Source of the DNA: JBOHTO01 sp050733695
Lineage (GTDB): Bacteria > Gemmatimonadota > Gemmatimonadetes > Gemmatimonadales > Gemmatimonadaceae
DNA length: 18,404 bases
Assembly: GCA_050733695.1 (NCBI GenBank)
Contig: JBOHTO010000187.1
Location: 1-18,404, forward strand
Reading direction: 5' to 3'
The translations under genes and the position numbers were made by a program. This document shows, piece by piece, positions 6,557 to 13,057 of this stretch. The notes below the pieces were generated by a model that was given only the letters and a program-made list of their open reading frames with translations, was not told where the DNA came from and made no database searches. Position 1 is the stretch's first letter; the number at the start of each line of letters is the position of its first letter.

Positions 6557-7219
6557 TCACGCCGCCGACGGCGGCGCCGAACGTCTCTCGTACTCGTCAC
6601 AGGCCGCCCAGGCAAGCGCGGCGGGGCTCTGCCGCGCGATGCGCGGGTCGAGGCGGATTGCCTCCGCAACAGCGCGCCGTGCGCTGAACTGTCGGCCGAT
6701 CTCGGCGAGCGCAAGCGCCAGTCGGTAATGGGCGTCGGCGAAACGCGGACGGCCGGCGGTCACGCGCGTGAACGCATCCACCGCTTCGGCATGACGTCCC
6801 AACTCCGCAAACGAGCGCCCCAGGTAGTACCAGGCGTCGAAGTCCGCCGGCGTCTCGTGGACTGCTCGCTCCAAGGCGGCGACTGCCAGCTCCCACCGTT
6901 CCTGACGAAAGGCGGAATAGCCCATGTCGAAGGCAGCGACCGGCGCCTCGCCGGATTCATTGGACTCGAAGATGGGCGACAGGCCGACAGGGCGCATCCA
7001 GCGACGACGCAGGCCACGACGCCTGGCGCTGCCGCGCGTGATGTGGCCGCGGCCGGCGCGACTCACGGCGGTCATGGCGGACTCGGGTGTCATCCCTGCC
7101 GCAATCGCGATCATACCGAGCGCGATCGGGAGTGTCCAGTGCGGCACACCCATTGAAATCAGCAGCGCCGAGATTGCCGCGCCGCCAGCGAGCGAAATCC
7201 TATAACGTTGCAGTGTCAT
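6557..7219 (-). CDS. TPR-repeat protein with two N-terminal membrane segments
   Basis: This protein has 220 residues from the ATG at 7219, which is preceded by GGAGG (7227-7231) at seven-base spacing; a longer reading from 7309 is possible but lacks such a site. Two hydrophobic segments at about 8-24 and 27-44 form a hairpin in the membrane, followed by a basic Arg-rich stretch (about 54-76). Three TPR units follow at about 94-124, 127-157 and 161-191, with pattern residues such as AWYYLGRSFAELGRHAEAVDAF. TPRs bind partner proteins; here they are probably cytoplasmic, next to the positive loop. The last codons form a small GC-rich hairpin. It is convergent with sufS and has no obvious operon partner. 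The specific function is unknown. Confidence 0.85.
   Translation of the reverse strand: MTLQRYRISLAGGAAISALLISMGVPHWTLPIALGMIAIAAGMTPESAMTAVSRAGRGHITRGSARRRGLRRRWMRPVGLSPIFESNESGEAPVAAFDMGYSAFRQERWELAVAALERAVHETPADFDAWYYLGRSFAELGRHAEAVDAFTRVTAGRPRFADAHYRLALALAEIGRQFSARRAVAEAIRLDPRIARQSPAALAWAACDEYERRSAPPSAA
6561..6575. terminator. GC-rich hairpin at the 3' end of the TPR gene
   Basis: GCCGCC (6561-6566) and GGCGGC (6570-6575) pair around a 3-base loop, within the last codons of the minus-strand TPR gene (Ala-Pro-Pro-Ser-Ala-Ala). It may be simple codon composition (GCG/CCG runs), and no T tract follows, so the terminator role is weak. Confidence 0.2.
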
Positions 7220-7226
7220 GGCCGAG

Positions 7227-7231
7227 CCTCC
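7227..7231 (-). promoter_or_regulatory. Ribosome binding site deciding the TPR gene start
   Basis: On the minus strand GGAGG lies seven bases before ATG 7219. This favours that start over in-frame ATGs 39 and 90 bases upstream. Confidence 0.65.
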
Positions 7232-7431
7232 ACGGTCCGTCGTGCACTCACCTAGCATCGCAGGGGCCGATCCAGCCTGGCACGATCCTCCAACCAATTG
7301 CGGCTTCATGAGTTAGACCCGCAAGAATAGTCCGGCTGTCACTCCATCAGGACACCACCATGGTCCAGCCCAAGCACACTCCCGGGGGCGAAGGTGGTGG
7401 GCACGGCGGGAAGCCTCCGTCCAACGACGTG

Positions 7432-8718
7432 CTACCGCACCCCAGCCAGCGCCGTGACGATGAGCGTGGCCCACTGGGGACCGAGGTAGCCGTCCTCGCC
7501 GTCGTCGTACCACTCGTCGAGGGAATGTGCGCCGCGACCGGACCCGCCACCGTCGATAGTGATCGCCGGGATACCGAGCGAGATCGGGATGTTGGAGTCG
7601 GTGCTGGACCGCCCGGTCTCGCTGGTGAAGCCGAGCGCTTCGCCCGCGGCGATGGCGACACGGACGACCTCGGCGCTATCTGCCTGCGCGCCGGTCGGCC
7701 GGATTCCAATGGTGTCGATGTGGAGCGTGAGGCGTGCGTCCGATTCGGGCCAGCGTGCATGCTCCTCGTCGTGCGCTTCGACGAGTATCGCGCGGAAGCG
7801 GCTATCGAGCGCGTCGAGCGTGTCCTGCGACACAGAGCGCATGTCGACATCCATGGACGCCTCGAACGGAATGGAGTTGACGGACGTCCCGCCCTCGACG
7901 ATGCCGACGTTGAACGTCGTCTTCGGATCCTCGGGCACCGTGAAGTCGGCGAACTTGTCGATCGCGCGGCCCAACGCGTGGATGGGGTTCGGCATGCCGA
8001 ACGCGCCATAGCTGTGTCCGCCCGGCCCGCGGTAGCTCACGCGGTAGCGGTGGCTGCCGACCGCGCCGCTGGTGGTGCCGAGCCCGGTACCGTCGACCGA
8101 GATGAAGTAGTCGATCTCGCCCCTGAGCTCGTTCGCGAAGAGATGGCGAACGCCGCGGAGATTGCCTGCGCCTTCCTCGCCCACCGTCCCGACGAAGAGG
8201 ATCGTCCCATCCGTCTCGACCTCGGCCTGCTGCAACGCGCGCGCGACCGCGAGCACGACGGCGAGGCCGCGGCAGTCATCGCCTATGCCGGGGGCCGTGA
8301 AGCGTGTACCCTCGTGCGCGACGGTGACGTCCGTGCCCGCCGGGAACACCGTATCGAGGTGACCCGAAATGACGACGGTTGGCCCGTCTGCGCTGCTGCC
8401 TGGCCGCTCCGCGATCACGTTCCCTTCTTCGTCGATGCGGGCGTTCTCGAGGCCCAGTGCGGTGAGCCGGTTCATGAACTCTGCCGCGCGCGCGGCCTCG
8501 CCGAATGGTGGCGCGGGAATCTCGCAGATCGATACCTGCTGCTCGAGCGTCCAGGCGTTGTCATCGCGAATTGTCTGCAGCGCCGAGCGAACGGCCGGAT
8601 CATCGGGCCGTACGCGCGTAGTCGGTGCCGCCTGTGCGCAGGCCGTGGCGGGCGCGAGCGCGAGTGGGAGGCAGAGAGAGAGGGTCGTGAGGCGGAACGG
8701 CATTGGCTTCAGGGGCAT
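7432..8718 (-). CDS. Secreted M20-family metallopeptidase
   Basis: This 428-residue zinc exopeptidase of the M20/M25/M40 clan resembles peptidase T and carboxypeptidase G2-like enzymes. The di-zinc site is complete: His120 and Asp122 in SGHLDTVFP, the bridging Asp147 or Asp148 in GIGDDCRG, the Glu181-Glu182 pair in GEEGAGN, Asp209 in SVDGTG, and His398 in GRGAHSLDEW. The dimerisation (lid) domain spans roughly residues 218-330. The N terminus is a signal peptide (KPMPFR basic start, hydrophobic core, likely cleavage after ACA28), so it acts outside the cytoplasm, probably on peptides. ATG 8718 has AGGA eight bases upstream; an extended reading to 8979 would translate a REP-like repeat and is rejected. 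The exact substrate is unknown. Confidence 0.92.
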   Translation of the reverse strand: MPLKPMPFRLTTLSLCLPLALAPATACAQAAPTTRVRPDDPAVRSALQTIRDDNAWTLEQQVSICEIPAPPFGEAARAAEFMNRLTALGLENARIDEEGNVIAERPGSSADGPTVVISGHLDTVFPAGTDVTVAHEGTRFTAPGIGDDCRGLAVVLAVARALQQAEVETDGTILFVGTVGEEGAGNLRGVRHLFANELRGEIDYFISVDGTGLGTTSGAVGSHRYRVSYRGPGGHSYGAFGMPNPIHALGRAIDKFADFTVPEDPKTTFNVGIVEGGTSVNSIPFEASMDVDMRSVSQDTLDALDSRFRAILVEAHDEEHARWPESDARLTLHIDTIGIRPTGAQADSAEVVRVAIAAGEALGFTSETGRSSTDSNIPISLGIPAITIDGGGSGRGAHSLDEWYDDGEDGYLGPQWATLIVTALAGVR

Positions 8719-8779
8719 GTTGTGGTTCCTGTTGCGGGTTCCAAGTATGAACGTCGGGGCAAGGACGGAGCGCGGGGAA

Positions 8780-8811
8780 CCTGGATTCCCGCTTTCGCAG
8801 GAATGGCGACG
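8780..8811. repeat. REP-like palindromic element upstream of the M20 peptidase
   Basis: ATTCCCGC and GCAGGAAT (within 8785-8804) form an 8-pair stem with one C-A mismatch and a 4-base loop. Read on the minus strand, it begins CGTCGCCATTCCTGCGAAAGC, close to the widespread CGTCATTCCCGCGAAAGCGGGAATCC repeat. It lies in the non-coding 151 bases between the PAP2 stop and the M20 start, so it would be in the M20 5' leader if transcription starts upstream. Confidence 0.6.
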
Positions 8812-8841
8812 TTGGAGGAGGGGCTGCGAGATTGGTGCCGG

Positions 8842-8859
8842 TTCGCGCATTAGCGCGAA
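8842..8859. terminator. Strong hairpin downstream of the PAP2 gene
   Basis: Perfect arms TTCGCGC (8842-8848) and GCGCGAA (8853-8859) enclose the 4-base loop ATTA. It lies 11 bases past the stop codon of the minus-strand PAP2 gene and about 125 bases before the M20 start. No T tract is seen. It could end the PAP2 message, stabilise its 3' end, or act as a palindromic protein site. Confidence 0.4.
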
Positions 8860-8867
8860 TGTCGGCC

Positions 8868-8889
8868 CGTCATTCCCACGGAAGTGGAA
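8868..8889. repeat. REP-like element forming the 3' end of the PAP2 gene
   Basis: CGTCATTCCC at 8868-8877 repeats the core found twice after sufS. The following bases fold back (CCAC with GTGG, flanked by TT and AA, one bulged C). The minus-strand reading of this element encodes the last five PAP2 residues and its TGA stop at 8870-8872, so the element overlaps the gene end. Confidence 0.5.
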
Positions 8890-9700
8890 GGCCCACGGTC
8901 GACAGGTCAATGTAGAGAAGGATCGTCCCCGGATATTCGGGCAGCGGTGTCGCCCGTAGCAGCCAGCCGTCGACCGCATTGCCCGGGTGCGAGTGCATCC
9001 AGCCGACGACGTTCATTCCCGTGAATATGCCCACCGCTGCGCCCGAGACTACATCGCTCGCCCAGTGGTCATCGGTATACATGCGTCCGAGTCCCACCAG
9101 CGTCGCTCCGGCATACAGAAGTGGTGTAACATAGCGTGCCGCGCCCGGCCAATAACGGCGCGTTTCCAGACTAGCGACGGTCGCGAGGGCGAATGCACCT
9201 GTCGCATGCCTCGACGGCAACGAATGAAAGTCCGTGTCCTCGAAACCGCGCAGCAGCTCGAAGCTGGTGCCGTCGTCCGTGATGCGCGGCCGCGCGCGCC
9301 CCGCGAGGCCGGCTATGATGTCCGTGAGACCACGAGAGATGAGCACAGCTTCCGCCGCGTGCAACCCGAGGTCGGCGATCTCCTCCTGTCCGGCGATGCG
9401 CCCGATGCCGTACAGCGCGGCGCTCACATAGAAGTGCCGGAATTCGTTGAATGGCGCGATGCGCCTGGCTGTGGACGACAGCGACGAGTTGTCCTGAACG
9501 CTCGAATCCTGCAGTGCTTCCCTGATCGGCTCATCGACGAGTATCGTGAGCAGGGTAGCGACCGTGGCGGCACCGGCAAAAAGTGCATCATCGCGCGTGA
9601 GTAACGCCTGCGGCGGCCGGAGCGTGTCCGCCGGCTGGGCAGGTAGCAATCCGGCGCCGAGCATCAGGGTGAGGAGGATCAGCGAAGCGGACCGGCGCAC
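8870..9700 (-). CDS. Exported PAP2-family (acid phosphatase-like) membrane-associated protein
   Basis: This protein has 276 residues from the GTG at 9700, chosen because GGGAGGC lies seven bases upstream and the resulting N terminus is a signal peptide (cleavage likely after LPA21). The PAP2 (type 2 phosphatidic acid phosphatase) motifs are recognisable: motif 1 GRARP with Arg137-Pro138, motif 2 LPSRH with His165, and motif 3 GRMYTDDHWASD with Arg206, His212 and Asp216. The family removes phosphate from lipid or isoprenoid phosphates through a phospho-histidine intermediate. The usual motif-1 lysine, seven residues before Arg137, is Ala130 here, so activity may be altered. Several hydrophobic helices (about 37-56, 112-133, 165-180, 192-206, 217-234) suggest membrane association. 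The last residues come from a REP-like element. Confidence 0.85.
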   Translation of the reverse strand: MRRSASLILLTLMLGAGLLPAQPADTLRPPQALLTRDDALFAGAATVATLLTILVDEPIREALQDSSVQDNSSLSSTARRIAPFNEFRHFYVSAALYGIGRIAGQEEIADLGLHAAEAVLISRGLTDIIAGLAGRARPRITDDGTSFELLRGFEDTDFHSLPSRHATGAFALATVASLETRRYWPGAARYVTPLLYAGATLVGLGRMYTDDHWASDVVSGAAVGIFTGMNVVGWMHSHPGNAVDGWLLRATPLPEYPGTILLYIDLSTVGLPLPWE

Positions 9701-9707
9701 TCGAGTT

Positions 9708-9714
9708 GCCTCCC
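9708..9714 (-). promoter_or_regulatory. Ribosome binding site deciding the PAP2 gene start
   Basis: GGGAGGC on the minus strand is seven bases before GTG 9700. The ATGs at 9742 and 9772 lack any comparable site and would put extra charged residues before the signal peptide. Confidence 0.7.
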
Positions 9715-9801
9715 GTGCAGGATGAGCCGAGGGCGGATGCATCGTGCAAGGTGCATGGCGAGCGCCCCGCACGCCACCTCTCCGCGCGCTGTCCCCCGGC
9801 G

Positions 9802-9830
9802 TTGCGCGCGCACCGGCAGCGCGGTAGGAT
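9802..9830 (+). promoter_or_regulatory. Candidate promoter of the M2 peptidase gene
   Basis: TTGCGC at 9802-9807 is separated by 17 bases from TAGGAT at 9825-9830 (four of six to -10). The predicted start near 9837 leaves a 25-base leader containing the ribosome binding site. The match is modest in GC-rich DNA. Confidence 0.3.
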
Positions 9831-9850
9831 CGACATCCCCTACAGTCATC

Positions 9851-9856
9851 GGAGAG
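9851..9856 (+). promoter_or_regulatory. Ribosome binding site deciding the M2 peptidase start
   Basis: GGAGAG at 9851-9856 precedes GTG 9862 at normal spacing, and the protein then opens with a signal peptide. A longer open reading frame back to 9706 has no such site and overlaps the divergent PAP2 leader. Confidence 0.65.
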
Positions 9857-9861
9857 CAGCG

Positions 9862-11775
9862 GTGTTCAAACACAGGCGTCCCGGCAGGATCGTCCTCGTG
9901 CTTGCCACAGGCGCTACAGCGGTTGCGGGCGCGGCGTGCAGCGCGAGGCGCGTATCGGAGGCGCCTGCCCCGGTCACGATGGCACCACAGGGTCCGACCG
10001 CAGCCGATGCAGAGCAGTTCATGCGCGACGCCGAGAGCCGCCTGGCGCAACTCGCGATCACGACGAGCCGCGCGGCCTGGGTCGCGGCGAATTTCATCAC
10101 GGACGACACCGAGATCCTCTCCGCCGATGCCCAGCGCGAGTACAGCGTCACCGTGCAGCAGCTCGCACTCGCCGCCGATCGATTCGACGATATCGAACTC
10201 CCGCCACCCCTGCGCCGGAAGCTTGTGCTACTCAGGCTCTCGCTCGCCGCGCCCCCGCCGTCGGATTCCGCCAAGGCGGCAGAGCTCACGCGGATAACGG
10301 TGGGTATGGAAGCCGACTACGGGCGCGGCAGCTACTGTCCCGAGTCGATGACAACGGCCGCCACTGACAGCGCATCCCGTGGCAACACCGGCAATAACGG
10401 TGAGTCCCGCTGCCTCGGCATATCGGAACTCGGCCGCATCATGGCCGAGAGCCGCGATCCCGCCGTGCTGCTCGACGTCTGGGAAGGGTGGCATCGGATT
10501 TCGCCCGACATGCGCGCACCGTATGCGCGCTTCGTCGAGCTCTCCAACGAGGGCGCCCGCGAGCTCGGCTTCGCCGACCTGGGCGCGATGTGGCGCTCCA
10601 ACTACGACATGCCGCCGGACCAGTTCGCTCTCGAGGTTGAGCGGCTCTGGCAGCAGGTGCGGCCGCTGTACCTGTCGCTGCATGCATATGTACGCCGTCG
10701 CCTTGGCGAACACTACGGCACCGAACTCGTGCCGGAGAACGGGATGATCCCGGCGCATCTGCTGGGCAACATGTGGGCGCAGGAGTGGGGGAACATCTAT
10801 CCGCTCGTCGCGCCCCCCGCGCGCGCACCGGCGTACGACCTCACAGCGCTCCTCCGCGAAGAAGGGCTCGATGCCCGCGGAATGGCCGGTTACGCCGAGC
10901 GCTTCTTCACATCGCTCGGATTCGATCCGCTGCCGGAGACATTCTGGAGCAGATCGCTGTTCGTGAAGCCGAGGGATCGCGATGTGGTCTGTCATGCGAG
11001 CGCGTGGAACATCGACAGCGAGAACGACGTGCGCATCAAGATGTGCATCGACATCACCGCCGAAGACTTCGTGACGGTGCACCACGAGCTGGGGCACAAC
11101 TTCTACCAACGCGCCTACAACGACCAGCCATTCTTCTTCCAGGACGGTGCTCACGACGGATTCCACGAGGCGATCGGCGATGCGATCGCTCTGTCGATGA
11201 CACCGGGCTATCTCAGGGAAGCAGGACTGCTCGAAACCGTCCCGCCACCCGCAGGGGATACCGCCCTGCTGCTGCGGCAGGCGCTCGACAAGATCGCGTT
11301 TCTTCCGTTCGGCCTGCTGATCGATCAGTGGCGCTGGAAGATCTTCTCGGGCGAGATCACTCCCGACGAGTACAACTCATCGTGGTGGGAGATGCGCAAC
11401 CGGTATCAGGGGGTGTCGGCGCCACTGCCCCGCTCCGGGGACGCTTTCGATCCGGGGGCGAAGTATCACGTTCCGGCCAACACGCCCTACACGCGTTACT
11501 TTCTCGCGCGCGTGCTGCAGTTCCAGTTCTACGGTGCGCTCTGCCGCGAGGCGGGGCACACCGGTCCGCTGTATCGCTGCTCGTTCTTCGGCAGCGAGGA
11601 GGCCGGGGCGAAGCTCGCCGCCATGCTGCGCGAGGGTCGCAGCGAGCCGTGGCCGGACGTGCTGTATCGGCTCACGGGCGAGCGGACGATGGACGCCAAT
11701 GCGATCGCGGAGTACTTCGAGCCGTTGCAGGAGTGGCTGGACGTGCAGAACCGGGGGGTGGCGGTGGGGTGGTGA
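9862..11775 (+). CDS. Peptidyl-dipeptidase A, M2 family (angiotensin-converting enzyme homologue)
   Basis: This is a 637-residue zinc dipeptidyl carboxypeptidase that removes C-terminal dipeptides. The zinc site is HELGH (His408, Glu409, His412) with Glu436 in HEAIGD 24 residues later, the same spacing as in human ACE. Substrate-binding residues are retained: His378 (VCHASAW), Lys534, His536, Tyr543 and Tyr546 in GAKYHVPANTPYTRYF, with spacing identical to ACE Lys511/His513/Tyr520/Tyr523. Arg545 matches the chloride-binding Arg522. The three ACE disulfide pairs have counterparts, including Cys377-Cys395 and the CREAGHTGPLYRC pair. The N terminus (basic, hydrophobic, AGAAC with Cys26) is a signal peptide, possibly a lipoprotein signal with an atypical Gly at -3. 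It therefore works in the periplasm or at the envelope. It is a single-domain form. Confidence 0.95.
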   Translation: MFKHRRPGRIVLVLATGATAVAGAACSARRVSEAPAPVTMAPQGPTAADAEQFMRDAESRLAQLAITTSRAAWVAANFITDDTEILSADAQREYSVTVQQLALAADRFDDIELPPPLRRKLVLLRLSLAAPPPSDSAKAAELTRITVGMEADYGRGSYCPESMTTAATDSASRGNTGNNGESRCLGISELGRIMAESRDPAVLLDVWEGWHRISPDMRAPYARFVELSNEGARELGFADLGAMWRSNYDMPPDQFALEVERLWQQVRPLYLSLHAYVRRRLGEHYGTELVPENGMIPAHLLGNMWAQEWGNIYPLVAPPARAPAYDLTALLREEGLDARGMAGYAERFFTSLGFDPLPETFWSRSLFVKPRDRDVVCHASAWNIDSENDVRIKMCIDITAEDFVTVHHELGHNFYQRAYNDQPFFFQDGAHDGFHEAIGDAIALSMTPGYLREAGLLETVPPPAGDTALLLRQALDKIAFLPFGLLIDQWRWKIFSGEITPDEYNSSWWEMRNRYQGVSAPLPRSGDAFDPGAKYHVPANTPYTRYFLARVLQFQFYGALCREAGHTGPLYRCSFFGSEEAGAKLAAMLREGRSEPWPDVLYRLTGERTMDANAIAEYFEPLQEWLDVQNRGVAVGW

Positions 11776-11854
11776 TGTGGGGCGGACACGCGGTGATGCC
11801 GGCAGCGGCTCGCCAGGCGTTCGGAAGCCGCCTGACCGCGCTGCGCTGCGGATT

Positions 11855-12178
11855 CTAGAGAACTGTCTTCCGTCGCTGCCTGACGATTCCGGCGACCACG
11901 CCCGCCCACGGCACCACGAGCACAGCACCCGCAGCGAGGTAGCTCTGCACGACGTACCCCTGCCCCGCCTCGCGCAGCGCGGCGAGTCCGAACAGGGGAT
12001 CCTGCAGCCGCGCTACGATCGCCCAGGCAACGAATATCGTGACCGGAAATACGAGCACGATGTGCCATGGCCGCCGCGCACATACGGCGTAGCCGAGGGC
12101 CGCGAGTGACAGCGCCACGAGCCACACCCACCAGATCGCCGGATCTCCCGCGACAATCATCGCCAGCAGCGGCTGCAC
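11855..12178 (-). CDS. Small membrane protein, unknown function
   Basis: This 107-residue protein is mostly hydrophobic, with three likely membrane segments at about 14-32, 38-56 and 77-99 and a basic C terminus (RQRRKTVL). It starts at a GTG only three bases after the stop of the DUF4279 gene, with GAGAGG located in the end of that gene as ribosome binding site, so its translation is probably coupled. I do not recognise a family. As the last of six same-strand, closely spaced genes, it is probably on the wtp transcript. It ends convergently with the M2 peptidase gene, 79 bases away. Confidence 0.75.
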   Translation of the reverse strand: MQPLLAMIVAGDPAIWWVWLVALSLAALGYAVCARRPWHIVLVFPVTIFVAWAIVARLQDPLFGLAALREAGQGYVVQSYLAAGAVLVVPWAGVVAGIVRQRRKTVL

Positions 12179-12181
12179 GGT

Positions 12182-12598
12182 CTACCTCTCTCCGAGGAAT
12201 TCGATCGTCGCGCCGAGGGCCGCAGCACCCTCGGCGCACTTCTCACCCAGCTCGGCGGCGCGATCCGGCGGCAGCGGCACCTCGAAGAGCGTCTCACCGC
12301 CTTTCGCGAATCCGAGGACGTTCTCGCGATGGGGCAGCAGTTGCTCGAGCAGAAAGCGGAAGTGTGCATCCACGTCGCTCGACGCGACATGGTCGGCGCT
12401 GCTCAGCGACCACCAACCGACGCGATCCACGTGAACGACGCTTCCATCCCAGGTCTCCAGCGTGCTGCCCGGAACCGCGACGTTCGTTGGCGTGATGCCG
12501 AGCGTGGCGGTGACTTCGGTTGGGTCGAGTGTGGGACTGCCCATCAGAAAGGTCACCGCGGAGGCGCGGTGGGTTCGCAGGATGAAACGGCTTGTCAT
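12182..12598 (-). CDS. DUF4279-family protein
   Basis: This is a 138-residue, soluble, probably cytoplasmic protein. The pattern LDPTEVTATLGITPTNVAVPG, followed by WDGS and GWWSLSS and then a helical segment (HFRFLLEQLLPHRENVLGF), fits DUF4279, a family of small alpha/beta proteins of unknown function often found in immunity-like or accessory settings. Its ATG shares one base with the stop of the upstream TMEM220-family gene (TGATG), and the small membrane protein gene begins three bases after its end. No toxin partner is seen, so an immunity role is not supported. Family assignment is by recognition only. Confidence 0.8.
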   Translation of the reverse strand: MTSRFILRTHRASAVTFLMGSPTLDPTEVTATLGITPTNVAVPGSTLETWDGSVVHVDRVGWWSLSSADHVASSDVDAHFRFLLEQLLPHRENVLGFAKGGETLFEVPLPPDRAAELGEKCAEGAAALGATIEFLGER

Positions 12599-13014
12599 CA
12601 GGAATGCAAAGTGCGGTTGTCAGGAATGGTTCGATGGCTCGCTGATAGCACGAGGACGAGCATCCAGCAACCGACGAGTGAGAGGCCCAGCGCTTCACGC
12701 ACGAGCTCAACCGTCTCGTTCTGCATGTGGACGGTCGCGAATACATCGCCCCATGCGAATTGACCGGCAACACGCGGAATGATCGTCGCCGCCCAGATCG
12801 CCGCCACCAAGCCAACGGCGCCGGGCCCCGCCCGCCGTCGCCGGCCCGCGATCCAGAGGGCGCACACCGCGGCGGCAGCGGCATAGATCGCGATCCATGG
12901 CAACGGGTCGGGATCGTTGTACTGCACTGCCGCAAAGAGAAGAAACAGAGCGCACATCACGCCGTTGGCGCCCGCGAGAAGCGTTGGCGTCACCAACCTG
13001 TCGTCGCTCCTCAT
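12598..13014 (-). CDS. TMEM220-family transmembrane protein
   Basis: This 138-residue protein starts at ATG 13014, with GGAG four bases upstream; another ATG at 13032 is possible. Four hydrophobic segments are seen at about 10-30, 38-55, 64-84 and 108-128. The block FAAVQYNDPDPLPWIAIY in the first loop and the later ETVELVREALGLSLVGCW are hallmarks of the transmembrane family 220 proteins, which are known from bacteria and animals but have no established biochemical function. It follows wtpC on the same strand after a 43-base gap and overlaps the DUF4279 gene, so it probably belongs to the same transcript. Confidence 0.8.
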   Translation of the reverse strand: MRSDDRLVTPTLLAGANGVMCALFLLFAAVQYNDPDPLPWIAIYAAAAAVCALWIAGRRRRAGPGAVGLVAAIWAATIIPRVAGQFAWGDVFATVHMQNETVELVREALGLSLVGCWMLVLVLSASHRTIPDNRTLHS

Positions 13015-13057
13015 CACTCTCCTTCCTCGCATCGCTGAATCGCGCAGAATCCCCCTC

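Noticed and set aside
7360..8853. Long plus-strand open frame opposite the M20 peptidase
   Set aside because: It is antisense to a gene with a full metal-binding site and signal peptide. The translation is Arg-, Ala- and Glu-rich without family features.
10228..11166. Minus-strand frame of 312 codons opposite the M2 peptidase
   Set aside because: It is a shadow of the conserved peptidase reading frame.
11805..11831. Possible terminator between the convergent M2 and small membrane protein genes
   Set aside because: GCGGCT and AGCCGC arms are only six bases with a 15-base loop and no T tract; too weak to annotate.
12182..13014. DUF4279 and TMEM220 genes as a toxin-immunity or defence module
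   Set aside because: No toxin, nuclease or defence-type domain is seen nearby; the genes follow a transporter operon.
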